A stretch of 64,000 nt of DNA from Athripsodes cinereus (Eukaryota > Arthropoda > Insecta > Trichoptera > Leptoceridae). The stretch spans positions 23,955,313-24,019,312 of the forward strand of contig OX388312.1 of assembly GCA_947579605.1 (NCBI GenBank), in the 5' to 3' direction. The notes beneath the pieces were generated by a model. The model was not told the origin of the DNA, ran no database searches, and was given only the letters and a program-made list of their open reading frames with translations. Both the position numbers and the translations under genes were made by a program. Each line of letters opens with the position of its first letter. Position 1 is the first letter of the stretch. Positions 24,026-35,600 of the stretch are shown one piece after another.

Positions 24026-24150
24026 TGTTCAATGATATATGTAAAATTTGCAATTTTACAAGCATCATGTACATTTTTACAAGGATCTGGTACATTGGCA
24101 AATGTATTGGCATTTTTACAAGCGTCATGTACCTATCTACAAAAACAAAT
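24026..24150 (+). repeat. short imperfect tandem repeat
   Basis: 'tttttacaag' plus 'catgtac' or a close variant recurs at roughly 25-50 base spacing (about 24053, 24075, 24113). The surrounding duplication starts immediately after. Confidence 0.5.
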
Positions 24151-24765
24151 GTAAATCTGCACTTAAGACGAGCACGCTATCAATAATTAATTTTTTGAAG
24201 GTAGATAAATCAACCGAAACTAGAAGATTTTGGGAACAAGAAAATGTCCATTTTGAAGGTTACCTTTAATTCATATTTGCGTCATAGCCACAGTATAAAA
24301 AGTATCAAGTAATAAAAAAATGCGTTTTTATTAATTCACACTGCAGCCGTTATTCAATTACGCAAACTGTAAAAAATAGTACCTACCTCTTTACATATTT
24401 CCTGTTTTCATCCATAACAGGTAAATGTGGGAACACAAAAGGGAACGTAAATCTGCACTTAAGACGAGCACGCTATCAATAATTAATTTTTTGAAGGTAG
24501 ATAAATCAACCGAAACTAAAAGATTTTGGAAACAAGAAAATGTCCATTTTGTAGGTTACCTTAAATTCATATTTGCGTTATGACGCAAATATGAATTTAA
24601 GGTAACAGTATAAAAAGTATCAAGTAATAAAAAAATGCGTTTTTATTAATTCACACTGCAGCCGTTATTCAATTACGCAAACTGTAAAAAATAGTACCTA
24701 CCTTTTTACATATTTCCTGTTTTCATCCATAACAGGTAAATGTGGGAACACAAAAGGGAGGAACA
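24151..24765 (+). repeat. 296-bp tandem duplication
   Basis: Unit 1 starts 'gtaaatctgcacttaagacg' at 24151 and unit 2 starts with the same bases at 24447. The two units agree almost base for base to 'gggaacacaaaaggga'. Unit 2 differs mainly by an added inverted copy at 24579-24606 that creates a palindrome. No coding content. Confidence 0.85.
24555..24606. repeat. 24-bp-arm perfect palindrome in unit 2
   Basis: Arms 24555-24578 and 24583-24606 are exact inverted copies with a 4-base loop. Unit 1 has only the left arm at the matching place ('gcgtcatagccacagtat'), so the palindrome arose after the tandem duplication. Confidence 0.8.
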
Positions 24766-25237
24766 GTGTAAAAGTTGAATTAAAACATAATATTTTTCAC
24801 ACGAAAATCCAAACTATGAAGTGTTGATTTTTCGTATGATGTAAATATAATATTATGTTCCAGCGGCGCTGAATAAAGTGATGAAAAAGGACGTTTTCCA
24901 GTTCATAAATTTTCCTGCTGAAAAATATTATTAAAAATTCATATTTTCCTACTAGCCGTGGTGTATTGTTTTATCAGGTATTTTCAATATAAAACACAGT
25001 ACCTATTTTTATTTTACAAAAGACACAAACACCTATTGATTCATGTATAAAAAATATATTAAGTATGTTTACATACTGCGCAGTAGCTCAAATGATGAAA
25101 ATAGATTGAGTCAAACTCTATTTTCATGATTTGCTCAAATGTCCGAATACTAGATTCATTTTATAGTACGTGTAAATTATGAAATCAAAAACAAATGTTT
25201 TTTTCTACTAAGGTATATATTTGTCTTTTATTGAGAA

Positions 25238-25330
25238 CTAGCTTTTATAACCCGGCAACGCTCGGGTTTAAAAACAGATATTCATCCAAATATGTGAGTT
25301 AAAACTACACAATCTTATTGAAAAAATGAA
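25238..25330 (-). mobile_element. Helitron-type 3' end
   Basis: On the minus strand the end is a hairpin (aacccg ... cgggtt, plus-strand arms 25249-25254 and 25263-25268), then about seven A/T bases, then CTAG, followed by a T in the flank. A hairpin shortly before CTRR and insertion between A and T are the rules for Helitron 3' termini. The homologous stretch at 50178-50264 shares the hairpin and 'caaaatcttattgaaaaaa'. The 5' end and any Rep/helicase gene are not visible. Confidence 0.5.
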
Positions 25331-25394
25331 CTTAAAATCTATTTAGCAGCAAAAAAAGTACATGTCATAATAATAATCAGCTCTATGCGTGCCA

Positions 25395-25490
25395 AAATCA
25401 TATGATGATGATGATGATTATGGATGATTTTATTTTGACGCCGTTTAACAGTCCCTAGACCGTCTCAAGGGCGCCAATACAATACATACA
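25395..25490 (-). pseudogene. LINE 3' end with (atc)n tail
   Basis: Reversed relative of the 3' end at 14010-14078: 'ggcgcccttgaga', 'gttaaacggcgtc' then an (atc)n tail (25403-25420). No coding left. Confidence 0.45.
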
Positions 25491-25769
25491 GTTTGTCAAA
25501 AAATAGTTGACAAATAATCGAGGGCGCTGTTATCTTTCACATTGTAGCCCTATTCAAACATTGATTGTGTAAAAACGAAACCTTGTAAGAGAACCTACTT
25601 TCACATTACATTCATCACTTTCAATTCTCACTCTTTCTATCAGTCTCTTTCCGTGCATACATTTAGTTGCTGACTCTTTTTATTATTCACTCTTTTAGTT
25701 CCAGACAAAAAAAAATCCTATAGCTAATAATAATAAGCTAGGACCTCTCCAAGTAAATGGACTTCTTAC

Positions 25770-26480
25770 ATACATACATATATACCATCACGCCACTTCC
25801 CTCGCGGGGTAGGCAAAAAGGATTGAGCGCTTTTTCCTTCTATCCTTGCATACATCTTTCGCTTCCGTCACTGTCATACAATTTTTCATGCATGCTCTCC
25901 TGTTCAATGTGCTCAACACGTAACCGCCCTGTAGGATTTGATTTAAATGATCTTGCTTTTGATCCTCGGACGTCCACGTCTCCGAGCACCATTCCTCTCA
26001 GCCAAATATATTTTCTTGGTCATTCTGTCCTCATTCATTCTTTCCACATGCCCAAACCATTGTAACTTATTTATATTCATCCCTGTAACCACACCAACTT
26101 TCATTCCACATTCCTTTCGTATATAACTGTTACACACACAATCTCTCAGACTTTTACCACACATCCTTCTCAACGATCTCATTTCTACCACTTTCATCCT
26201 TCTTTAAACATGTCCACGTCTCACTTGCATACATGAGTGTTGGCACTTAGATAGCAGAGTGCACTAACCATTTAGCTGTGGTAGATCTGTTACTATTTGC
26301 AATTATTTCAATATTTGCAATATTTTCACACTTCCCATCTCTCGTGAACAAACTATCCAAGTACACACATTCGTCAACTTGCTCTAACACTTTGTTGTCA
26401 ATCATTACCTGTCATACTGTTCTCTCACTTCCTCTTTCAAAGACCATGACTTTGGACTTCTTTTACATCATAAAATCATT
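25770..26480 (-). pseudogene. RTE-like LINE remnant
   Basis: From upstream to downstream on the minus strand: KSKVMVFERGSERTV, a stop, then NKVLEQVDECVYLDSLFT, and after a break VVEMRSLRRMCGKSLRD, NINKLQWFGHVERMNEDRM, TKKIYLAERNGARRRGRPR, and a 3' end finishing with a (tatg)n tail at 25770-25785. The family is that of 15340 and 34080. Multiple stops and shifts make it inactive. Confidence 0.75.
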
Positions 26481-26499
26481 TAATAAATTGACTTGACGT

Positions 26500-26755
26500 A
26501 TGACATGCTATTTCATTATGTATTTTGAATTATTTTAACTCTTATTCAAGTTTACATAAAAGAATTGTATTTAAGTCATATTTGAAAAATTGTATTTTGA
26601 TATAGGTATGTATTTCTTTCTAGTATTGCCCCAGAACAGATTTTAATCTAGTGGGGCAATATATTCCATTATATTGTTTTTTATGTTAATTTTGTATGCT
26701 CTATTGGAATAATAAATAAATAAAAAATAAATAAAATAAATAAAAAATACTTAGC
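26500..26755 (+). repeat. LINE-like 3' untranslated end with hairpin
   Basis: A 9-bp inverted repeat (attgcccca at 26625-26633, tggggcaat at 26652-26660) sits about 50 bases before an A-rich (ataaa)n microsatellite at 26708-26755. A conserved 3' hairpin before a simple-repeat tail is a recognition signal in some LINE families. There is no adjacent reverse transcriptase of the same orientation. Confidence 0.4.
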
Positions 26756-27659
26756 ATTTTCACCTTCAGAGGCATATACTGGTTAAATGGCTGCATAATG
26801 ATAGACATCATCTAACTAAGGATATTCTCACAATTACACATCCATGAAAATATGCTGTTAACTGTAATATTTTACATTAAAGGTAAAATAAAACAGACTC
26901 AGAATTATAATATAAAACTATTTAATAAAAACAGTAAAATAAATATAAGAAATATGTAGTGTAATACAAATGCACTTTTTGGCGAATGGAGCAGATATCA
27001 AAATCATCCTGGACGGCCTTTCCTATGTTTTCTTTTATAATTCTTCTTATAGAACTCACAGATAATCCTGAAAGAAATGAACATTGAAATTCATCAGCAA
27101 TACAGTAATTTAACTTCCTAGAAACACGGGATTGTCATATAAGTGAGTCATCGAGACATTCCATACACAATCATTTAATGATGCATTATTATTAAGCATC
27201 TGAGACATTCACTTCAGCTTTTTATTTAGCTTATTCTAATATTCGGTCAAATAATTTGCCTTTTTAAGTAAATTCATTACATTAAATATATTTTAAGAAG
27301 GCACAGAATTGAATAGTAATCTTGTAATAGAAATACAATTAAGTGTCGTCAAACATAAAAAAAAAACAATTTAAAATATTAAGACAGTGCTTACCAGTGT
27401 TGTTTGGAAAACATTGTTAATGTACCAGGGTAGTTTTTGAGCTTAAAACTCCGCTTAACACTGGGAATATTTCTTGAAAACATTTTTTTTAGATACACTA
27501 CGTATTGTTTTATTCAGTTTTATATTTTTTAAAGTCTTTTAAAATCGAAACAAAGTCACAAAATTTACCGGATCACCAAACGCCATACAATTGACAGGTC
27601 GGACAGTGTTGCCAGTGTAAGTAATTTGTGTTTTGGGAATCGTGAGAAAATAATTATTC
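26756..27659. other. AT-rich DNA, no gene recognised
   Basis: No coding or repeat signal seen. Confidence 0.5.
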
Positions 27660-28140
27660 TAAAGTAGCATTCACATTGCTTCACACTGGATGATCATTCA
27701 GAGTGTCAGGGTCAAACCTGTTCATCGAAAGTGAACACGTCTGTTTTCATTTGTTCATCCTATGCTCTCACTGCCATGTCAACACTCTCAGTCATGTTGT
27801 ATGTATTTTGACATATTTTCGTACAAAAATATAATTAAATAAATAAAAAAAATAAAAAAAGCCCTTAAAACTAATCAATATAGTTCTCAACTGCATAATA
27901 ATTTTGTAAATGATTCTGACATTCTATACAAATTCATAGAGAATAAAACAAAAAATAAGAAAAAATTTGTTTATGGTCGTTTCAGTGAAAGGTCCTTTCA
28001 TCGAAATTATGACGGGCTGTTATCGCTTTCATCCGTCATCGCTAGTGATCACTATTGATGAAACGCCCGTTCACACCTTTTTATCTTGGAGGTTCATCCG
28101 GAGTGATCACTGAAAGTGAACAAATGTGAACGACCCTTTA
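27660..28140. mobile_element. possible old inverted-repeat DNA transposon
   Basis: The left end (taaagtagcattcacattg) and the complement of the right end (taaagggtcgttcacatttg) agree at about 70% over 45 bases, with TA at both boundaries. The interior has repeated 'gtgaac/gttcac' words. No transposase. Divergence makes the assignment uncertain. Confidence 0.4.
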
Positions 28141-28190
28141 GAAAACTGACGATATATTTTATTCTTATACTATTTCGAAAATTTAGCGAT

Positions 28191-28201
28191 GGGGGGGGGG
28201 G
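28191..28201 (+). repeat. G11 homopolymer
   Basis: Eleven G in a row in otherwise AT-rich DNA, 50 bases outside the possible transposon end. Confidence 0.9.
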
Positions 28202-28729
28202 TAGAAATTGAAAGATGAAACGGAATTGTGAACAGTATGATTTATATCATGTTGGAGTAAAAATTATATTTTTCACATGTGTAAGGTCCCATTGTGCGGT
28301 ATTTTCTGGGCAAAATGCACGTAATTTTGGTCACACAATCTGGCAACCCTGATTTTGACACTTAGTATCTCTATGCTTATTATGACAGTTTTTACGTTTA
28401 GTGTTTACGTTTAGTGTTAGAAATTCTATAATTATTTTGAATTTAGAATACTTTCATGAAATTTAAAATTACTGCAAACCATACAATAATAATTTTATCA
28501 ATAGACAGTATCTTAATATCTAATTTTGAAAATCTTATGTTTTTAGATGCATGTTTTGAATAAATGAAATACTTCTAATGAAACAGATTGATGCAAGCAT
28601 AATATTGAAATGATATCCTTTACAAAAGTGCCTAACTACCATTATGTTAAGTGCAAGTTTTAGAAATGTTATCTATGGCTTGGTATAGTTATATTATGAG
28701 ATAATCACACCCTTTTCTCTCACACCCTT

Positions 28730-29075
28730 TTCTGTGTTTGTTATAACAGATAACTTTATTTAGAAATTAAAAGAAACTCAGAATATCCTACAATAAAATA
28801 AGAACACATATCAATAGTATTGTTGTAGATATGAGTTTTTTTTATTTTATTTTGACGTTTACCTTACTTTGACAAAAGAACATTGAAGCATCATTGAATT
28901 AGTTCTGTGTTTTTGATATTATTGGTAACCATATTTTGAAATAAAAAGAAACTATGAATATCAACAATAAAATAAGAACACATATTAATAGCATGGTCGT
29001 AGATGTATGAGATTTTTAGTGATTTTCAAGTTTACCAAACATCGACAAAAGATCGTTGATACATCATCATTTATA
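28730..29075 (+). repeat. 173-bp diverged tandem duplication
   Basis: Unit 1 (28730-28902) and unit 2 (28903-29075) both start 'ttctgtgttt', and share 'aaaagaaact', 'caataaaataagaacacata', 'gtagat' and 'gacaaaaga' in order. Identity is perhaps 75%, so the event is old. No coding. Confidence 0.65.
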
Positions 29076-29229
29076 AATTAAATCTTTATAAAAGTATACA
29101 TATTAAATGTTTTCAGCTCGCCTACTGGATGAGACATATCGTACAGAGGACATAGAAAACACAAAACAAACAAACAATATGCACCAACTAAAATATATAT
29201 TTGTGTGCATTCTGTGTGTGTCACGTCGG

Positions 29230-29665
29230 CCATTATGAAATTAGCCCAAGATGTCAAAAATATGCAATTTTAACTCGCATAATTCAGAAGTTTTTATCAT
29301 AACCAAACACAATAATTTATAATCAAAATAATCCTTAAATGTTTAATTTCAGTACTGATGTATTTCTCATTACATCCATTGTGAAATTAATTCAATACAC
29401 TGAAAAATGTTCGACCATGAATATTGCTACTTACAAAAACTTTCAGAGATTTTCATACATTTGGCTGCCAATTTTGTGACATAAATTGTAATATCTTTAT
29501 CAATATATAAGGTATTTAAAATGTTTTTGGCCTTGAACGTGCCCAGGAGATGAGACCTCGTATAGAGTGTATTATTTTACTTCTGTCTTTCTTTATTTCA
29601 GAGTCCATTGAGGACATACGTACATACATACATACGAACGCATTAGAATATTTATGTGTGGATTA
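29230..29665 (+). repeat. interspersed repeat S, copy 1
   Basis: About 440 bases that match 51203-51663 throughout. Shared words include 'tgtcaaaaatatgcaattt', 'aatgtt', 'tttaaaatgtttttggcctt', 'gatgagacc', 'tatagagtgtattattttac', an (acat)n run and 'tatttatgtgtggatta'. The (acat)n run near the end resembles a retroelement tail. No reading frame is kept between the copies. Confidence 0.7.
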
Positions 29666-30414
29666 CATCTTTCGTCTAATAAGGATATTGTTAATCTGTG
29701 ATGGACACTGTCAATTCATTATGGAATTCTACTTACTAAACATCAACGCAGTAAACGTATATATTATGTACAATAAGTTTAAGTAAAATATGCTTTCACA
29801 TAATATTGTAAAAAGTAGGTATTGAAACACTCGTCATGAAAACTTGTTAAGAAGAATACCGTCTAAGGATAAAATATCTAAGTACATTTATACAAAATAT
29901 TGTATATAAACAGTATGTAAATATTCTTCACAAACGTTTCTTTCATCATCTAGTTATGAAATATTTATAAGTAGGTACATATTTAAAATACTTCCAAAAG
30001 TTATTTTCTATATTATCTGCAAAATGTAGCAGGCACAATCGATTCATTGAAATATACCTATCTATTATCTACTTAAAACACACCTTACGATTTGTATTAC
30101 GAATGCAGTAATTCAATGATGCGGACAGGTATGCAAAAAGTATACCTACCTATGATGCAGACATGTACCTATAGATATTGGTCTCATACAAAAGAGAGTA
30201 TTTGTAAAACTCCGGTTATAAAATCAAAATAATTATTTTATATTTAAAAATTTGCATCCAGGAATAGGAATGAACCACAATGCTTTTATTTTACACGTGC
30301 TACATTTTACTACCAAACTGTGACAAAACAGCGTCAGCAGAAGACTGACGTCACTCTGTAATCATGTTGGTAGACCTCTCTGTATTAATAAAATTACTAC
30401 ACCATCACGGCATA
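29666..30414. other. AT-rich DNA, no gene recognised
   Basis: No coding or repeat signal seen. Confidence 0.5.
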
Positions 30415-30705
30415 TCCCACAAGTGGGATAGCCAGCAGAACAGCTACATGTAATAAATATGCAGGCCGTCTTCTCTGTGCCAATAAAAAATTAAGACATT
30501 TAAGATGGGTGGTAAACCTCATCGCTGAGTTTAAGATGTAAAATGTCTTTATTTTTACGAACATCTGCCTTTTACAAGACACTCGAAAACTTTGGAAAAA
30601 GTTTGAGAGATCAATTCTTCACAGGGTGCTCCACGGTGCATCAATAAAACATAAGACATTCAAAATGGGTAACATATTTCATTACTTAATTTCAGAAATG
30701 TTAAC
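30415..30705 (+). repeat. dispersed repeat R, best copy plus partial second copy
   Basis: The best single example of R: 'agtgggatagccagcagaac', 'aataaatatgcaggccgtct', 'gtgccaataaaa', 'agatgggtggtaaacctcat', 'ttttacaagacactcgaaaa' and 'tccacggtgcatc'. A partial second unit ('ataagacattcaaaatgggt') follows at 30637-30705. No coding. Confidence 0.65.
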
Positions 30706-31244
30706 GTATACATTAAGTAAATATATAATTTGGATCATTGGTAGGTACATATTTACAAAATAATTCTACTACAGTTATTTATCAAAATGCATTCGATAGG
30801 TATATTTAATTCCCATGGATTTGTAATATATTTGCACATTATCTACATCAAACACTATGAAGCGCATGTCCCAGATAGATTTGGATAGTATTGGATATTG
30901 ATACTATTTATTGACTTAAGAAGGATCAGAAATTATTTATACGTGATATAAGCGAAGCATTCCCTGTGAATCTTGTCTCAATGGCAATGTTTACATCGGA
31001 GTAATATTCAAGCTCCAATGAATCGTTCAGAGCAAAGCGGATCATTATGTGCAGGTAGGTATTAATAAAATTTACCTGAGAACAGGGATGTCAAAAGCGC
31101 TTATTATATTCATAAGAAAATAACTTCACTTGATAAGAAACAGATAAAAAGTAAATGAAGCATACATTGACGATATGCAATGAACATGTCGAAATTCTAT
31201 AAAAAAAATCCATTGCAAAACTTGTTTTCTCAAAAATCTTCATT
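30706..31244. other. AT-rich DNA, no gene recognised
   Basis: No coding or repeat signal seen. Confidence 0.5.
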
Positions 31245-31305
31245 GATCTAGCTGCGCAATGGGCCCAACTAGGAAAAGGGGAAGAAGATGTATGTATGTA
31301 ATCTA
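31245..31305 (+). pseudogene. LINE 3' end fragment
   Basis: 'gcgcaatgggcccaactagg', 'aaaaggggaagaagatg' and a (tatg)n tail match the complement of 2530-2590. Only the last codons and tail remain. Confidence 0.6.
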
Positions 31306-34079
31306 GCTATAAAAAATTAAGTCAAATGCGAAAGCTACATTCAAAGTAAATGATCTTTATTTCATAGAATATTCTGGCTCTGCAAATTCGGTAAATTTCT
31401 ATATCAGTTGATGTTGCGATAAATTAAATATTTTAGCAATAATTTTCAATGATTTACCACCACTCATTGATGATAGTAGTGGATGCATTGATTTTATTTT
31501 ACTGGAGTGAAAACATAACGTTTAATGCAGAAATTAAGCGTATTTAAACATTTTCAAAAAAGAAATAGGTAAAATTATATTCTTAATATTATATTTTTAG
31601 ACTCATTTTTTAAATCATTTACTTCAATGTGTGTAATATCATCAAAACAGAAATAAAAAATTCATTTTACGTCTATTATGTAATGTCGAAAAATTGACAA
31701 TATCTTGAATAAATATTTTGTTTGCTATAAGATCAATACTAGACAACAATTAGTTTTTGTTCAATAATTATGTACCGAATGTATCAACTTGTAGGTTTCA
31801 CGCTATATTTCCCAGATAATAATTATTACTACCAACCGAGTTCGTTACAAAACGCACGTAGAACTTTTAATAATCACTAATATTGATTATTTTCGTATTT
31901 GAAGAATTGTTTACATTAAGTTTAGTGGTATTCATAAATAAGTATGCTAATGACATTTTATTTATTTTCTTGTTCAAAGTATGTTTAGTGTAAAAAACAT
32001 TGATAAACAATACAAAAGAAAACATTTTTTTCTCTAACTTCTCAAATACTTGAAGATTAACATAAATAACAGTAGCGTAAATTCTATTCTATATTCAATT
32101 TTAATAAATTTTGAAAATTTTGTGGCTTTTATTAATTAATTCCATAGCACTAAGTAGCGTTTCTTTAATATATTTACAGTAGTAACTATGAATTAAGAAC
32201 GAGGGATGATGAAAAAACTGTGTTCTATTGACCAACAATCATTGTAAACAATTATTAAAACATCATCCAGCAAGAATCAGTAATCACTTTTCAATACAAA
32301 CAAAAAACATTAAATATTATCACCCTGTTAATCTTTTCCTTTTATTTTAATTCTACATAGAGTGTGATGGGTCACGTCGTCTCTAAGATATGTGATTATG
32401 AAATATAAAAAAAGATCTCAACAAAAGTATTCGTACAACCCTATCATTTGAAAAAAAAATACGAAAAGTAATGGCCGCATTTCGTCAGGGATGAATGACA
32501 AAATTCATTGAGCATCTTTTTGTTTATATAAAGAAGAAAAAACTAAGCAATATAAAATAAAAAATAATAATAATAATAATACCAGCGACAACAAAAACCT
32601 TCCAACCAAACCGAATTGGCTCTACCGCTAAGTTGGTTATTGGCGAGTATTCAAACCTATTTCCTGTCGGTTTCTCGTGTTTTATTATTAAAAAAAATAC
32701 CTGACACAGGATTACAGAACCTTCCTAAATTCTTATTAGTATGATAATACTGTAGTATGTATTGTCATTGCACACTTAAAATCACCGATATGTTGATTCT
32801 ATCTCCATCTATAGGTACCATCAAAGCATGTACAACACAGGTAAAGTATTCAGAAGACTATATTTTAATTTTTTATATCCACATTTAATAAAAATTCAAG
32901 CTGTCCTCTTCGTGTCACAATAAAACACTGAAAACTATATATTTCTCTTTTTCTATTTTTTTTGTCATTGCACCCAATACATGAGTGGTGCTGATAAAAA
33001 AAAACTATATAATTATATTTAAGCTATTTGATAAAAATAATTAAAGACATACCTACCTAACATTGATCTAATATGTTAACATATTAATGACCTATAAGGC
33101 AGTCGCGTGCCTGCCATACATGCAAAAAAGCACAGCATGCCCATAGAATCTATGAAGAAAATATTGAAGTCATCAAAAACTAGTTTGAATTTGCCGCCAA
33201 ACATTTCGTTGCAAAGAGAACAATTCACAAAAATATACGCAGCAAATATACAATTTTTGTAAGTTTTAGAGTTTTTATCAAAAGCGCGTACTATTTGTAT
33301 TGAAGTGCGTGTACAATCGATACGTTATTTTGACTTTTTTTAATAAAATCCAATAATTTACCGTGATAGCTAAATTAATGGAATAGTAAGTTATTGCTTT
33401 ATACGTAGCCTCTGTTCTCACTAACACACACTTAAATTTTAGTGTGAATACGTAGTAGGCAATGACGCGCCATACATGTGTATTATTGGGTATGTTTGGT
33501 TGTATGTATGCAATCTTAAGGACAAAATAAGCAAGCATGCACGAAGAACGTTTGGGTGCATAATGTACCTATATGAGTATGTTTTTATTTGTATTGGTTG
33601 TGTGAGTCGTGCGTAACGTACTAGGCAGTTAGAAATAATTTGAAGGTAGATACTATGTGCAACCGCTAATAGTTTTTAGACTTGAAACGTTCTTCATAAA
33701 GGATTGATTAATATATGATGGATGCGCGAGACAAAATAAATTGTATTGTAATTACGACATTTAACTTTAAAGTTACTTACATACTTAAAAATAGTATTTA
33801 TTTGTATCGCAGACTTCTTGTATTTTATTTATTTATATTAAGGACCCATGAAGTCTTTGGCAAACAATAGATCTCCCACTAAAGTTTTTAAGTGTCTTTT
33901 AAGAGACATCGCATATAAACCATTTAATATCTTAAATTCAGCAATGGGGTATGTCAACCATTCTGAATATCTTATTTATTTCATTTTTTTATTATAACGA
34001 ATGTAAGACCAACATGAAAAGCCTAGTCCCGTGTCCGATATATATATTATATTATTATTCTCAATAATAATAGGTAGGT
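31306..34079. other. AT-rich DNA, no gene recognised
   Basis: An (aat)n microsatellite lies at 32561-32581. 32905-32930 and 33905-33965 have weak resemblance to parts of repeat R. No motif-bearing frame. Confidence 0.45.
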
Positions 34080-34450
34080 AAAACATTGCGTGATAGAGTA
34101 AGAAATGAGGATATTAGAAGAATGAGTGGATGCAAGAGGAGTGTTGTTGATAGAATGCGTGTAAATAAATTGAGATGGTTTGGTCATGTGGAGCGAATGG
34201 ATGGTGTAAGATTGACGAAGAGGGTGTATTTAGCTGAAAGAGAGGGTGTGAGGAAGCGCGGGCGTCCGAGAACCACGTGGCTTAACCACGTGGATCAAAT
34301 TCTCAAAGATGGTCGCGTGTTAAGTAAGAGGAATCGGCGGGCATGTATGAGAAACTGGATGAATGTAGAGGAAGCGAAAGAAGTATGTAAGGATAGAGCG
34401 ACGTGGCGTTCCGTTCTCTCTGCCTACCCCACCTGGGACACGGCGTGTTG
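34080..34450 (+). pseudogene. RTE-like LINE C-terminus, open frame
   Basis: An uninterrupted frame contains LRDRVRNEDIRRMSGCKRSV, VDRMRVNKLRWFGHVERMDG, LTKRVYLAEREGVRKRGRPR, TTWLNHVDQILKDGR, EEAKEVCKDRATWRSVLSAY and TWDTACC. These are the last roughly 120 residues of the same protein family as at 15340 and 25770, and this is the only copy here with an intact frame. The reverse transcriptase and endonuclease are missing (5' truncation at about 34080). The coding frame runs on past the homologous end into unrelated sequence up to 34538. Confidence 0.75.
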
Positions 34451-34539
34451 TGCGTATAGTATAGTAGTAGTTATTCTCAAGGAGGTCCACTCATTTGCGA
34501 GTAAAATAGTATGTTTGTACAAAGCATGCCCGATGTGAA

Positions 34540-35083
34540 AAGCCTAGTCCCGCCACTGCTATAAGGGTCATATCAATGACCTATAAGGGTTATTTGTGAA
34601 CAAATATTATTTTCATGACAACCTAAATACTTTTAAGATATTTTTTAACAATACTTGTACGTATTGTTGAACCTGGATTGAGAAATTTTATGCATCAAAA
34701 CTAAAACTTTGACAATATAGCCACATAGGTGATTTTAAACATGAAAAGTATTCTTATGATGTGTCTGTAGGATGATTTGAAATCAAAGCGATTTTTTATA
34801 CTAAGCAAACAAGATTTTTATAATGTTGGTAACACGAACTAACAGCTATAAATATTAATAGGTATATGAAGACGAATGAATCTTTGTAAATATAATAAAG
34901 TGAGCAAATAAATTGTAGGTACGATAGTGTAGTTATTGAGTACAATACAATCCAATTAGTACATATAAATCTATGATCCAAACATACCTTCACTTAAATA
35001 TATAAGTACCTACATGTCTATTAAACAAACATAGGAATCTTGTCCTACAAGCTAAGGAATATATTTCTTAGTATTTCCAAGTT
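34540..35083. other. AT-rich DNA, no gene recognised
   Basis: No coding or repeat signal seen. Confidence 0.5.
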
Positions 35084-35280
35084 GTAGCTAGTAGATCAAT
35101 CACAAGAAATAAACACGCAGATTGCCCTCTCCGTGCTAATAAAAACATATAAGATTCAAGATGGGTGGCAAGCCTCATCGCTGAATTGTAGGTAAGTTTT
35201 TACGAACACTTGCCTTTTACAGGACATTCGAAAACTTACAGGAAAGAATGGGAGATCAATTCTTGAACGGGGCTCCATGA
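35084..35280 (+). repeat. dispersed repeat R
   Basis: 'gtagctagtagatcaatcac', 'ctctccgtgctaataaaaac', 'agatgggtggcaagcctcat', 'ccttttacaggacattcgaa' and 'ggggctccatgag' match the 30415 copy in order. Confidence 0.6.
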
Positions 35281-35499
35281 GTAAATTATTATTTTGAAGA
35301 AAGCAAATGATTAAATGGTTATGAAAAACATTGTATGCCATACACCTAATAATGACTACGTAATAATTGTAAGATAATGTTAAATCTTGTATTATGGGTA
35401 CTACTAACACGACGATACACTTATTACAATACACTAAACACATGTATGTACGTATATGTAACACTCAGGCACAGACCAATTTGAAAATCATTCTTCATT

Positions 35500-35600
35500 T
35501 TGCCTTGGCTGGATATCGAAACCGGGACCATGTGACTCAAAGACTCTTAAGAGCGTTACCTCCGCGCTACATCGGCCGACTGACATATTATGTATATAAG
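35500..35600 (-). mobile_element. tRNA-like SINE head, second family
   Basis: The minus strand has an A-box word (tagcgcggaggt, 35558-35569) and a B-box-like word (ggtttcgatatcc, 35511-35523) 34 bases apart, typical of a tRNA-derived polymerase III promoter. No acceptor stem forms, so this is not a functional tRNA gene. It differs from the SINE family at 4003. Confidence 0.55.

Noticed and set aside
24026..24150. CRISPR-like short repeats
   Set aside because: Spacing and sequence are irregular, and the DNA is clearly from an animal genome.
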